Source: a virus. From it: 47,933 nt of DNA. Shown here one piece after another: positions 24,791 to 33,367 of the stretch (positions within the stretch are counted from its first letter, which is position 1; the number at the start of each line of letters is the position of its first letter). The translations under genes were made by a program, and so were the position numbers. Under the pieces are notes generated by a model. It saw only the letters and a program-made list of their open reading frames with translations, ran no database searches and had not been told where the DNA came from. Location: the IMG/VR virus record IMGVR_UViG_3300035211_000061, positions 1 to 47,933 of that record; one strand, 5' to 3'.

Positions 24791-26206
24791 ATGGCAATAA
24801 GCTTGGTAAACAGATATGGTTTTCGAGCCAATTCACCCGATGGCAATTACCCAAATGGATCATTTCGAAACGAGTCGATAGAAGGCGCTGACGACGGAAC
24901 ACCACTCGAGATCACTTGGGCAAACGACAAGGAGGGGTTTTTCCAGGGAACCTTGGCAAAGACAGGGCGCATGCCGAACAACATCGACGATACTGCGGTG
25001 CACAGTCAGTACCTGAACGCGATGACGGAGATCGCCCGCGCAAACTCAGCCCCTCCTACGGCAACGAAGTACGATGTCTGTTCTGGATACCGTGATATGC
25101 AATGGTCGGATCCGAATATTTCGAGCAACTATCTCGACACCGCGCTGACGATAACCGATTCGTGCATAGCGTGGGACCCGTTTTACGAGCGCCCAATGAT
25201 TCTGGTCTGCAATCCCACGGGAATCTATCGCGTTGATGGTTGCTGGGATTACGATTCGCCAATTACGATTGCTCCAGTATACGTAAACCTCGGGACGCTC
25301 AACGCGATCTGTTCTATGTGTTCGGATGGTGAATATCTGTACGTCGCCCACATTTCAAGCGGGACACTTAGACTGTCAAAATTCAGGCTCGCAAACTGGA
25401 CCGGACAGCCATTGATAACGGTTGACACGTCAATTCCACAGGCCAGCGTGAACGCGTATTTCACAACGCTCATCGACGCCAGCCCAACGCGAATTGGGAT
25501 GCTAGTCGGAACCAGTGGTCAGTACATATACTGGCAAGTCGCCTCCATCGCGAAAACAAACCTCGCCTATCAACTCGGACGTGGGAACACCCCCGCAACG
25601 TCGGATACCGAAATGGGCGGAAATGCGGCGCGGATTGTTTCTGATGGAACCCGCCTGTTTTGGCCTGCTTACAATCAGTCGAACGATGATCGGTATATCC
25701 TTTCGGCATACCTTTCTGACCCAACATCATCGGCTCATCCAGTCCCGACACTCGTGTTGCCGAGTTACACTCTTACCGGCATCGTATATGCGTGCGGCGC
25801 GGTTGTGGTCTCGTCAAACACGAATAAACTGTGGGCGTTCTGGCCAGCGGATGATTCGTTCGGACATTCAAGCACCGACTATACCTATCAACTCGAGGAT
25901 CCGGCACCATATGTTTCGGTCCCAGGTTCGACACTTGGATTCGATGGCATGAGCATGTGGAATGCCAATTATTACGCGACAAGCGGATCTGTGCGTCTCG
26001 GTATCAGAGGGATTCCGATCTCTTCATTCTCACCTCGTGTCAACGGGTTCAACATCGGAATTTCACCGCCGGTGTCTTACAGCAGCGTGTCAAATCCGGT
26101 GACCAGTAACGTACCCGGGAAAATATACCACGACAAGCAGGACCTATGGTTCGTCGGCGCCGACGGCCACGTCATGAGGTTTTGCCAGCCGTGCCTGAGG
26201 AGATAG
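24791..26206 (+). CDS. Second tail fiber/receptor-binding protein
   Basis: A 471-aa protein. The N-terminal 75 residues have a form common in fiber adaptors (DGTPLEITWANDKEGFF and DDTAVHSQYLNAM). The rest is a series of beta blades, each with Trp/Tyr-rich edges (for example MCSDGEYLYVAHI and IVSDGTRLFWPAYN), suggesting a beta-propeller. The start comes two bases after the glycosyltransferase stop, with GAAAGAGGA upstream. Probably binds a cell-surface ligand. Confidence 0.7.
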   Translation: MAISLVNRYGFRANSPDGNYPNGSFRNESIEGADDGTPLEITWANDKEGFFQGTLAKTGRMPNNIDDTAVHSQYLNAMTEIARANSAPPTATKYDVCSGYRDMQWSDPNISSNYLDTALTITDSCIAWDPFYERPMILVCNPTGIYRVDGCWDYDSPITIAPVYVNLGTLNAICSMCSDGEYLYVAHISSGTLRLSKFRLANWTGQPLITVDTSIPQASVNAYFTTLIDASPTRIGMLVGTSGQYIYWQVASIAKTNLAYQLGRGNTPATSDTEMGGNAARIVSDGTRLFWPAYNQSNDDRYILSAYLSDPTSSAHPVPTLVLPSYTLTGIVYACGAVVVSSNTNKLWAFWPADDSFGHSSTDYTYQLEDPAPYVSVPGSTLGFDGMSMWNANYYATSGSVRLGIRGIPISSFSPRVNGFNIGISPPVSYSSVSNPVTSNVPGKIYHDKQDLWFVGADGHVMRFCQPCLRR

Positions 26207-26216
26207 AGAGGATGTC

Positions 26217-26390
26217 ATGAAACAATGGTGGAAATCAAAAACGATTTGGATGGGGATCGCGGCGGTCGTGAAGGCCGTGGCTGACTGGTATCTCGCCGGC
26301 GACCTGAACACAGATACCCTACTGCTCGCGCTATTCGGTGTCGCGAGCGTCGTTCTCAGGCCGGTGTCGACGAAGAAATTGACGAGGTAA
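26217..26390 (+). CDS. Small membrane protein, holin-like (57 aa)
   Basis: A 57-aa gene, preceded by AGAGAGGATGTC. It begins MKQWWKSKTIWMGIAAVVK and has a second hydrophobic stretch (TLLLALFGVASVVLR) ending in basic residues. Small phage membrane proteins of this pattern (SKTIW near the start, VLR near the end) are common next to lysis genes. Two short membrane segments and its place before a coiled-coil membrane protein suggest a holin or holin partner. Confidence 0.65.
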   Translation: MKQWWKSKTIWMGIAAVVKAVADWYLAGDLNTDTLLLALFGVASVVLRPVSTKKLTR

Positions 26391-26394
26391 TCCA

Positions 26395-26802
26395 ATGCCG
26401 TTCTCGAGATCTGACAGAGAGGAGATTTATGGGTTGTCACGCGCGGCCGCGGTGGAGGTGTTTTCTGACAAGGCCGACGGCATTTTTCATCGGATAAATG
26501 ACGAGGCCCATGAGAGCCTCAGGCGGCTCGACAATCTCACGAGCTCCCTAATGGAGCTATCGGGCCAGATTGCCAATACAGCGCAGACAGTGGCCGTCCT
26601 GGTGGCTCAGTCGGAGAGTTACGCCAAAACCCTCGAGAAGGTGCACGACATCGAGGTTTCTATTCCGTCTAAAATATCAGACGAGGTAAAGGCGTGCCAA
26701 AAACAGCGCGACCAAAAAACACGGTGGTCGATAGGGACGCTGATTTCGCTCCTATCGGTCGCCATTGCACTTGGGGCACTGGTTGTGTCCCTGAAAATTT
26801 GA
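26395..26802 (+). CDS. Coiled-coil protein with C-terminal membrane anchor
   Basis: A 135-aa protein. Residues 25-95 are amphipathic helix or coiled coil (HESLRRLDNLTSSLMELSGQ) and residues 110-133 are one hydrophobic segment (IGTLISLLSVAIALGALVVS). This layout is that of XhlA-type holin partners and small tail-anchored phage proteins. It forms a cluster with the 57-aa membrane protein and the downstream lipoprotein. Confidence 0.65.
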   Translation: MPFSRSDREEIYGLSRAAAVEVFSDKADGIFHRINDEAHESLRRLDNLTSSLMELSGQIANTAQTVAVLVAQSESYAKTLEKVHDIEVSIPSKISDEVKACQKQRDQKTRWSIGTLISLLSVAIALGALVVSLKI

Positions 26803-26815
26803 AAAGGAGAGATCA

Positions 26816-27352
26816 ATGCGAGTCCTGATCCTATCAATCGCAGCGGCAACGCTGCTCAACTGCACGCCGGCGGCGAACTATGCGAAGAACATCACCCCGG
26901 ACAAGGCGGCGCCGACATGTGACGCCGCGAAGGAGCACCTGGTTGACATCGGTTGCATGCAGATACCCGTGTGCGCCCAGCTCGTGAACGACGCCGTGGA
27001 GAGGTATATCACCCAGAGGATGCCGAAAGACGCGAGGTTTGAAGTCTACTGCGACATTGCGCTCATGACCGGAATTCTGCCGGTGACGTGCATCATGGAG
27101 GCTGATACGCCAGACGAGGTTATTGAGTGTGGAAAGATTATGACTACGAAGATTACCGGAGACGTTTCGATCGGCCTATTTGCCAATACTCGGTTGGTTC
27201 GACGTAATAGCCTTTTCGATGAACGAATTTTCTTGTCAAAAATGTACCGTCATTCAAAACGCCGAAATTTGCGTTACCTATCTGACCGCGAAGGATGGCC
27301 TCTATCCGCTTCGCATCGCCATCACACCGTCTCGACTCAGCTCGTAATTTAG
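26816..27352 (+). CDS. Lipoprotein in lysis cluster, o-spanin-like?
   Basis: A 178-aa protein starting with a lipoprotein signal (MRVLILSIAAATLLNC, cysteine 16). The mature part has several more Cys residues. By position after two holin-like genes it could be an outer-membrane spanin component. The last ~65 residues, basic and unlike the rest, run antisense through the 3' end of the YqaJ exonuclease gene. The natural stop was probably lost at a module junction. Function uncertain. Confidence 0.55.
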   Translation: MRVLILSIAAATLLNCTPAANYAKNITPDKAAPTCDAAKEHLVDIGCMQIPVCAQLVNDAVERYITQRMPKDARFEVYCDIALMTGILPVTCIMEADTPDEVIECGKIMTTKITGDVSIGLFANTRLVRRNSLFDERIFLSKMYRHSKRRNLRYLSDREGWPLSASHRHHTVSTQLVI

Positions 27353-28058
27353 CCATCTCATCGGCCAACCTGGTGGCTCCATGGTCCAATGCGACAGTGA
27401 ACCTACTGTCACCACGGTAAAGTCTCTTTGTCGACTGTAGCGCCTTAGGGTGGTCGGGCACCTCCGGAGGGATTCTCTTTTTGACGTTATGGTTCCAAAA
27501 CGCGTCCAACTCAGGATACGCCATCTCGAAAAACTCCGCGTCGTACTCCATGTCGGCGTTGGCCAACACGCAACCAGGAAACTGACCGGTAATCGAGCAC
27601 ATGTCAGTTTGTTTGCACGCCGCCTGTATCTGGCACTGCACCCAATACTGCTCAGGCGGCTCCTCGGCCCACTCATCGGCGCGAAAGATGTAGCGAGGGT
27701 CATTGACCTGCTTTATCTCAAGCGGCCACCAGCGGCCGTCAACGAGGACCTCTCGGTCTAGTGTCGCACCAAGCCACGGGATGTCCGGGTGCACGGCGAT
27801 CTCCGTTGCGCCAGGGTTACGCACCTCGCGGCCGGTCTGCTCTGCGTACAGGTCGGCGGTGAACGGTTCCATGTAACGACCATATTTCAAAATCGGGCTG
27901 TCGTATTCGCTGATCTCATCCGTGGTCTTGTCGAGGTAGACGTCGAGGATATTCCGAAATGCCCCGTGCGCATTGATGACCGCTGCCACGTCGGACGCGG
28001 TGAGATACTGCTTGCGCTCTTTCAGCCATTCTTTACGGGACTTCATTTCGCGATTCAT
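27153..28058 (-). CDS. YqaJ-type exonuclease (lambda Exo family)
   Basis: About 301 aa from ATG 28058 (GGAAGG upstream; a 14-codon extension in the same frame is possible). PD-(D/E)XK core: KQYLTASDVAAVINAHG, KYGRYMEPFTADLYAEQTG, PWLGATLDREV and PLEIKQV. It would resect double-strand ends 5' to 3' and feed a single-strand annealing protein; the candidate partner is at 29555-30718. Its last ~65 codons overlap an opposing lipoprotein gene. Confidence 0.9.
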   Translation of the reverse strand: MNREMKSRKEWLKERKQYLTASDVAAVINAHGAFRNILDVYLDKTTDEISEYDSPILKYGRYMEPFTADLYAEQTGREVRNPGATEIAVHPDIPWLGATLDREVLVDGRWWPLEIKQVNDPRYIFRADEWAEEPPEQYWVQCQIQAACKQTDMCSITGQFPGCVLANADMEYDAEFFEMAYPELDAFWNHNVKKRIPPEVPDHPKALQSTKRLYRGDSRFTVALDHGATRLADEMAKLRAESRRCDGDAKRIEAILRGQIGNANFGVLNDGTFLTRKFVHRKGYYVEPTEYWQIGRSKRLR

Positions 28059-28281
28059 GACCAAGACATCCTTCCTTTGGATCGAAATTGTCGCATTCAC
28101 CTAATGGAATGTACAGAATTCCTTCACCGTGCATTCTCAGGAACTCCGCCTTGAGTTCGTCGGCAGTGAATTTCTTTCCGCCATCCTTGGTTATGTAACC
28201 CGTTGCTCGCCGCCAGTCATTTTTGGACCAATTCATAAGTGGACCTTCGATGCTTTGCGACATGTGAAAACTTCTAGTCAT
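28033..28281 (-). CDS. Small hypothetical protein
   Basis: An 82-aa protein, ATG 28281 after GGAAGGAAAG, overlapping the preceding stop; its end overlaps the exonuclease start. Contains WSKNDWRRATGYI and a short Cys/His cluster (ECDNF...CLGHE) that might bind a metal. Part of the recombination operon; family unknown. Confidence 0.6.
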   Translation of the reverse strand: MTRSFHMSQSIEGPLMNWSKNDWRRATGYITKDGGKKFTADELKAEFLRMHGEGILYIPLGECDNFDPKEGCLGHESRNEVP

Positions 28282-28483
28282 CGTATCTTTCCTTCCTGTT
28301 TATCGTGCGAAATATTTTTCCAATCGACCATCCAAGCCGATCGGCATCGGCCTTGTCGTCGGAGGTAGGAAGATTGCACGATTTGAAAAATTGACGGGCA
28401 GCGATCGCCTCGGCTTCAGAAATGTCCATTCCGGAGTCGAGACAGATCGCGATCCGTTCCTCAAACTGGTAGCGGTCGATCAC
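28274..28483 (-). CDS. Small hypothetical protein
   Basis: A 69-aa, mostly helical protein (FEERIAICLDSGMDISEAEA) in the leftward recombination operon, coupled to its neighbours. It contains SDDKADA, encoded by a 20-base stretch that recurs exactly in the annealing-protein gene at 29832-29851. Family unknown. Confidence 0.6.
   Translation of the reverse strand: MIDRYQFEERIAICLDSGMDISEAEAIAARQFFKSCNLPTSDDKADADRLGWSIGKIFRTINRKERYDD
28344..28363. repeat. 20-nt repeat, copy 1
   Basis: Exact copy of 29832-29851; both lie in leftward genes and both encode SDDKADA in frame. Confidence 0.8.
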
Positions 28484-29191
28484 CTACCAGACGACCATGT
28501 GTTTCGGGTCGACTCGGTCCCTGATGTACTTGTAGACGGCTTCAGAGCAGGATTGCTTCCATCGGTATCCAGACGCCTCATAGAGCGCCACGAGGGGGCC
28601 TTCCTTGCCCTTGCTCAGTCGAATCAGGTAGGTGTCCTGTGGCTGTTCCACTTCTCTGAATGTGCGGAAAGATCTGAGCGTCACGAATGGTTCGAGCTTG
28701 CCGCTGTCCTTGCGGTTGATCCCGCTTTTGTACGTGACGGTCTGGGTCATGCCGTCGTCGCTCGTGACGGTCTCCTGGACATCTGTGATACACGACAGCG
28801 CGGCAATCATCGATTTGTAATTGTCGTCGCGGTCGAAGAAGTCTGATGCCCTGACAATAAACCTCTCAGGATCCAGTGGCGTATCGAACGGGAACCCCAT
28901 CGGCAATATCGGAGTGGCGGCATGTATGAGTTTAGTGTACAAACACATATTGTCTTCTCTGATGCAAGTAACCGTGACTTGATCGATAGAGCATTGAATC
29001 GTTAGTTGATCGTGATATTGAGATGCAACGTCAACAACAGATTCAAGCGAGCTACCAGATGTACGGTCCGGTGACGGACACCTAAGAACATCTCCGCTCT
29101 TGGTGTGCCTCTCAACGCCAGCCTTGTCGATGAATGTCGGCGATTGGGGATTGTGTATTTCAATAATCTTCGCAATTGCTTCTGAGATCAT
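28484..29191 (-). CDS. Conserved phage protein near recombinase, unknown
   Basis: A 235-aa protein resembling a family often found beside phage annealing proteins and exonucleases. Recognisable parts are the FPFDTPLDPERFIVRASDFF segment, TSDDGMTQTVTYKSGI, and FVTLRSFRTFREVEQP followed by TYLIRLSKGKEGPL. The role in replication or recombination is not known. Starts in an ATGA overlap with the upstream gene. Confidence 0.7.
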   Translation of the reverse strand: MISEAIAKIIEIHNPQSPTFIDKAGVERHTKSGDVLRCPSPDRTSGSSLESVVDVASQYHDQLTIQCSIDQVTVTCIREDNMCLYTKLIHAATPILPMGFPFDTPLDPERFIVRASDFFDRDDNYKSMIAALSCITDVQETVTSDDGMTQTVTYKSGINRKDSGKLEPFVTLRSFRTFREVEQPQDTYLIRLSKGKEGPLVALYEASGYRWKQSCSEAVYKYIRDRVDPKHMVVW

Positions 29192-29541
29192 GATTGACCT
29201 TCCTTTCTGATCATGGAGTGAACTTCACCAGTCTCCGGATCGTATCCGATCGGAAGCTGTTGGGATGCGTTGATGTAACCGATCTTCGTGTTCGGCTCGA
29301 TTTGGATCATGTCAATGTTCGGGTTTTCGTCAGGGAAGGCAGTTTTTACAACCGCCTTGGTGGCAATCTTCAACCGGTCGTCATCGGGTATGAACTCCAG
29401 TGTCAAGGTTACCTTCCTGGCTTTCCCTGCGGGTTTGTTGTGATCGTGGATATCATGAAACGCCGAGTTTACGGCCTCATGTAACGACTCGACCACGGCG
29501 CCGTCTCTCAGTAAATTGATGTCAAATCTCTCCCAAGCCAT
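29188..29541 (-). CDS. Phage 'replication terminator'-type small protein
   Basis: A 117-aa protein. It has the pattern of a small phage family often annotated replication terminator protein: an N-terminal helix (VVESLHEAVNSAFHDI), a short Lys/Pro linker and a beta strand KARKVTLTLEFIPDDD. The C-terminus mentions no catalytic motif. The name is historical; the function is unproven. Usually found next to the 235-aa family, as here. Confidence 0.6.
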   Translation of the reverse strand: MAWERFDINLLRDGAVVESLHEAVNSAFHDIHDHNKPAGKARKVTLTLEFIPDDDRLKIATKAVVKTAFPDENPNIDMIQIEPNTKIGYINASQQLPIGYDPETGEVHSMIRKEGQS

Positions 29542-29554
29542 ATTATCTCACTTT

Positions 29555-30718
29555 CTATGACCGCTGAGACAGCTCGTCTCGCAGCCATTGCAATTGTTCT
29601 TCGGTTGCGGCCGAGAACATAAATTTCTGGAACCCATCTCCATATTGACAATCCCTGTCCGCGCCTCGGCAGATCTCGGATATGTGTTTCATCCCGTCAT
29701 CGCCCCAAATTGCATGGGCCATGTCGGTACAATCTGTTTTGAGCTCGAGTATCTCTGGTGGATCTGCCGGGACAACTTCCGCTTTCTCGCGCAGTTGATC
29801 CTTGAGGCGTTCAGGTTTGGATTTCGGAGTTGCATCGGCCTTGTCGTCGGACACCTCGACAGCTTTCATCTCATCGTGAAAAGTAGTTTCGCCAGCCCTT
29901 ATTGACCCGAATAGATCCCGAAGATTCTGAAGCTCAGACGGTGAGCACGTATCAACCCTGTGACCGAGATATTTCACGAGGTCGTCGGCATCGACACCAA
30001 TCGACCCAAATGAATCGATGATTTTTCGCACTTGCTCTTTTGGATCCTTCGGAATATCCCCATTTCGTATCTGTAGAATACGACGCTCACACTCGTCCTG
30101 AATATCACCGGGCAGGAGACGGAGCACTCCGTTACGGAACGCCTTTGAAATCGCGGAATTCTGTTTCGGCGTGATCTCATCATCGGTCGCGCGCCTCAGA
30201 TAGACAACGTTGCCATCAGAGTTCAGGCGCTGTGATATGGCGATCTCTCCCTCTTTCAAATAGCGCCGCTCGATGGTCTTCTTTATCGGGATGTCGGTGG
30301 AGATCGCGGCGTTACTCTCGATGTCAATAACGGTGGCGCGCACCATCCTCATGTCGTCGTCTTCGTAGGTCACAAATGCCTTCATGTCGAGGTTGCCCAT
30401 CGCCCTGAATGCCGACTCGGCGAAGCGAATTGAAAGCCCTTGAATCGGCTTTGCGTCTCGCTTTTTGCTGCGAGGTGGAAGGCGATAGAATGCGACGCCG
30501 GCGAATCCGGGTCGCTCACATTCTGCCTTCAGTGCCTGACGGACTCTCTCAATATTCCTCGGCCGCTGCATAGCGACGATGTAGCGGGCTTTCACCTCGG
30601 CCTCAGCCTGAGCGGCGAGAACACTGGAAATCGTTTCTGCGGCCTGTACGAGGCCATTCTCGTTTCCGATGGCGAGGGCGTTCCCCGCATCTTGGTACTG
30701 TTGGATTTGGTTGTTCAC
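29555..30718 (-). CDS. Candidate single-strand annealing protein, RecT-like
   Basis: A 387-aa protein, GTG 30718 overlapping the ParB-like stop. The core shows IQGLSIRFAESAFRAMGNLD, ATVIDIESNAAISTDIPI, VYLRRATDDEITPKQNSAIS and FRNGVLRLLPGDI, a pattern I know from phage proteins coded beside exonucleases. Charged linker at about 285-325 (SDDKADATPKSKPERLKDQ), then a C-terminal domain. The role as annealing protein is inferred from its place in a YqaJ operon; I cannot confirm the fold. Confidence 0.6.
   Translation of the reverse strand: MNNQIQQYQDAGNALAIGNENGLVQAAETISSVLAAQAEAEVKARYIVAMQRPRNIERVRQALKAECERPGFAGVAFYRLPPRSKKRDAKPIQGLSIRFAESAFRAMGNLDMKAFVTYEDDDMRMVRATVIDIESNAAISTDIPIKKTIERRYLKEGEIAISQRLNSDGNVVYLRRATDDEITPKQNSAISKAFRNGVLRLLPGDIQDECERRILQIRNGDIPKDPKEQVRKIIDSFGSIGVDADDLVKYLGHRVDTCSPSELQNLRDLFGSIRAGETTFHDEMKAVEVSDDKADATPKSKPERLKDQLREKAEVVPADPPEILELKTDCTDMAHAIWGDDGMKHISEICRGADRDCQYGDGFQKFMFSAATEEQLQWLRDELSQRS
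29832..29851. repeat. 20-nt repeat, copy 2
   Basis: Exact copy of 28344-28363, encoding SDDKADA in the linker of the annealing-protein candidate. Confidence 0.8.
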
Positions 30719-31500
30719 GCTGTTTTTCTCCTATTCAATTCCTCGTCTAGCTCCTCGATCACTGCGGCGAGTTCTGTTTCGGTGCATTTCGATACATCAA
30801 TCGCGAAACCGCCGGCGTCCTGTTCGGTCGCCACGATCCGGATCTTCCTCCGTCTCGGCTCGCCCTTTTTCGGTCCGGGTTTCCTCAGTCCATTGGAAAG
30901 AACCGCCGTCAAAGCAGACTCCTGCCTATCCTTCGGCTTTCGCGAAATCATGAGGGCGGACGTAAGAGTTATGCGCCCCGCGCCCAAGGCTTCTTGGACC
31001 ACATCAGTAGCTTCCTCGGCGACTCGGATCCACAGTTGGATTGTCCGCCATTCGACGCCGAACATTGAGCACAGTTCTTCTCTGTCCGCGCCAAGTTCAA
31101 GCATTCGCTTGGCATTCGTACCGCGCACCACTGGGGAGTCATCGGTGCGTTGAACGTTTGCGATGGTCGCGTGCTTGGCGGCCTCGTATTCCTTTATTGT
31201 TCTCGGTATCGCCGGTATCCGTATCTTCCTGTCTGGATATCTTTTCGCCGCCTCACGGGCCGCTCTGACACGCTGTCGGCCATCCACAACTTGGTACTCG
31301 TCACCGACTTTTCGGACGATGACCGGTTCAAGTATTCCAATATTCGGGTCCGCGATTGATTCGACCATTGACTCATCGATGGGCAGCTCCACTCGGCGGT
31401 CGTACAACTTGTGAGACGGATCGGTAATCACCACGAGACGCGGATCGTCTGCGTCGAACCAGAAGTGGCTGCCCTTGGTTGTGTTTTTTATTGTTCCCAC
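30715..31500 (-). CDS. ParB/Srx-domain protein
   Basis: A 261-aa protein, GTG 31500 after GGGAG. The N-terminal ParB-like domain has ILEPVIVRKVGDEYQVVDG followed by GRQRVRAA (residues 74-81). It is followed by an HTH-like region (GADREELCSMFGVEWRTIQL) and a basic linker (KPGPKKGEPRRRKIRI). ParB-like phage proteins act as CTP switches, nucleases or regulators. There is no ParA neighbour, so plasmid-like partition is unlikely. It lies between the Rad50-like ATPase and the annealing candidate. Confidence 0.8.
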   Translation of the reverse strand: MGTIKNTTKGSHFWFDADDPRLVVITDPSHKLYDRRVELPIDESMVESIADPNIGILEPVIVRKVGDEYQVVDGRQRVRAAREAAKRYPDRKIRIPAIPRTIKEYEAAKHATIANVQRTDDSPVVRGTNAKRMLELGADREELCSMFGVEWRTIQLWIRVAEEATDVVQEALGAGRITLTSALMISRKPKDRQESALTAVLSNGLRKPGPKKGEPRRRKIRIVATEQDAGGFAIDVSKCTETELAAVIEELDEELNRRKTA

Positions 31501-31513
31501 TTTAAGCTCCCGT

Positions 31514-32932
31514 TTATCCGACCTGGCGAATTATCTCGAGATCGTGGTTAGCAACCCGAGCGATGAACGCTTGGGCACCGTGTGATTTGAGTTGTTCGTC
31601 CATAATCGCCATGGACTCGGAGTCGAGCGCCTCTGCGCCGTCGATGAATACGGGACGGAACTTCGCGTCTCCAAATCGGAGACAGGCAACCTGAACGGCA
31701 ATCTGAATTCGCTTCGCGGTGTTCAGCTGAGACCACGGGACGCCGTTAACCGTCACGACGTTTCCGGATACGTCCAGGCCGTGTATCGGCATGTCGGAGC
31801 ACATGCTCGCCTTGTACTCATCGAGGCGTTTCAGCGCCTCTGTGAGTCTCTCAGAGTACAGTTTCAGATCATCCGCCTCGCGCTCGAATTGATCCGCCAT
31901 TGCATGCCTCTCGCGAATCCTGACAATCTCCGAGCTGCGCTCTTTTAGCATCGAAATTTCAGAAGAAAGTTCATCAATTTCCGGGATCATCTTGTCGATG
32001 TCTTCGATAACCTCTTTCAAAGTGGATTCTGTCAACTCGATAGAATTGGCGGTTTCGACGCGGTCAATTGACAATTGCGCGTCGAGTTCATCGCGCTTTG
32101 CGGAGATCCGCTGCTCGGCCTCGCGACGAACCTGCTCAGAATATCGTTCAAGTTCTGCCGCGGAGAGTTTTTCTTTTTCGGTTAGGGCGGTTTTTGCTTT
32201 TCTCTTGTCCATCTCCGCCGCCTGGTGAGCAGCGTCAAATCTCCGTTGTCGTTCCATTCGGAGATTGTCGCGCCTCCCCTCCTTTTCTCCGATGTCCTCG
32301 ACGGATGGTATCTCTGCCGGAACGCTTCGCCGCGTCTGCTCACATGTTGCGCGCTTCTGTTTCTCGTCTCGATTTACACCGGTCCGTTCGCGGAAAATAT
32401 TATCGCGATGTAAGGCAATCTCTACTAGTGGGTGGAGACCATCGGGAACGGCCGGAAATTCGGATTCATCAAGTCCGATTGCGCTCCACAGGTCAGCTGC
32501 ATTGTATTCGAGCGGCAAAGCCTCAAGGAGCAATTGAACGCGCTCTTTGTCGTTGCACTCGAGAAATTTTATCGGGTTTGCGAGTCGTGTATCGTAAAGG
32601 TTTTTTAGGTATGTCGCAGGCCGCGGTACGTCCTCGAACGCCGCCGTATCACCAACCTGCTTTTTTACCGACGTACCGCGCTCGTCCTGTTTGGCAATGA
32701 TCGTCCCGTCCTCTCCGTCGAGCGTGAGAACGATCTCAGATTTCTCATCATCGGCGGCATCGATAGAGCGGATCTTCATTATGGATCCACCCTCGACCAT
32801 GTTCTTGAGCGCTTCCATTGCCGATGTCTTGCCGCTACCGTTTCGGCCCTCAAAGATCGTTATCTCACCCGGTGCGATGTCCAACTCTTTGATGCCGAGC
32901 ACATTTCTGATTCGGAGCCCTATTGCTTTCAT
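31514..32932 (-). CDS. Rad50/RecF-like SMC-family ATPase
   Basis: A 472-aa protein. Walker A EGRNGSGKTSAM (residues 28-39), a long coiled coil (about 185-370), then a signature-like PWSQLNTAKRIQIAVQVA and a Walker B PVFIDGAEALD (D431 followed by Gly, not the usual Glu). It is small for SbcC/Rad50 and lacks a zinc hook. No SbcD-type nuclease is encoded nearby. Probably a DNA end-processing or recombination factor working with YqaJ and the annealing protein. Confidence 0.82.
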   Translation of the reverse strand: MKAIGLRIRNVLGIKELDIAPGEITIFEGRNGSGKTSAMEALKNMVEGGSIMKIRSIDAADDEKSEIVLTLDGEDGTIIAKQDERGTSVKKQVGDTAAFEDVPRPATYLKNLYDTRLANPIKFLECNDKERVQLLLEALPLEYNAADLWSAIGLDESEFPAVPDGLHPLVEIALHRDNIFRERTGVNRDEKQKRATCEQTRRSVPAEIPSVEDIGEKEGRRDNLRMERQRRFDAAHQAAEMDKRKAKTALTEKEKLSAAELERYSEQVRREAEQRISAKRDELDAQLSIDRVETANSIELTESTLKEVIEDIDKMIPEIDELSSEISMLKERSSEIVRIRERHAMADQFEREADDLKLYSERLTEALKRLDEYKASMCSDMPIHGLDVSGNVVTVNGVPWSQLNTAKRIQIAVQVACLRFGDAKFRPVFIDGAEALDSESMAIMDEQLKSHGAQAFIARVANHDLEIIRQVG

Positions 32933-32934
32933 TG

Positions 32935-33156
32935 CTATATCTCCAGTTTTGATATTTTGTTCAACGCCAATTTCAGGTCATCTATGACGTTGTGGATTTC
33001 AACGATTGACGGGTCCAACGGCGTCATCTCTCCAACGATATAATCTAGCCTACTGATGGCGGTGCGAACCAATGACATGACCATTTTCGTGCTCATTCCA
33101 GGTCGATGATCGCTTTTAACAGCGTCCCGTACCAATTCTTCGATATTTTTCGACAT
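32935..33156 (-). CDS. Small helical protein, unknown
   Basis: A 73-aa protein with GAAAGG 13 bases ahead of ATG 33156. All-helical appearance (KMVMSLVRTAISRLDYIVGE). It ends two bases before the ATPase start and may be its partner. Its 16-nt leader, including the start codon, is repeated at the acidic gene start (3937-3952). Confidence 0.55.
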   Translation of the reverse strand: MSKNIEELVRDAVKSDHRPGMSTKMVMSLVRTAISRLDYIVGEMTPLDPSIVEIHNVIDDLKLALNKISKLEI

Positions 33157-33175
33157 TGCATTTTTCCTTTCAGTC

Positions 33176-33367
33176 CTATGCGAGGACTTTGTTGATTTGT
33201 TCCTCCGAAACCGGACGAACCGTGTATTCGTAATCAGAAAAAAGTCTTCGCAGTTCTTCCGAATATGTTGTTGCTTCAGTCATTGATTTTCCGCGATCTC
33301 TCACACTCCCCCAAAGCTCTCTCACCAACTTCTCCCCATTCCATGCCGATACCAAATAATGCGTCAT
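33176..33367 (-). CDS. Small hypothetical protein
   Basis: A 63-aa protein from ATG 33367, overlapping the 3' end of the upstream small gene in another frame. Begins MTHYLVSAWNGEKLVRELWG and ends with a charged helix. Early-region gene of unknown function. Confidence 0.5.
   Translation of the reverse strand: MTHYLVSAWNGEKLVRELWGSVRDRGKSMTEATTYSEELRRLFSDYEYTVRPVSEEQINKVLA

Noticed and set aside
30715-31500. ParB as evidence for plasmid-prophage partition
   Set aside because: No ParA-type ATPase or parS-like iterated site near it, and an integrase with a tRNA attP is present.
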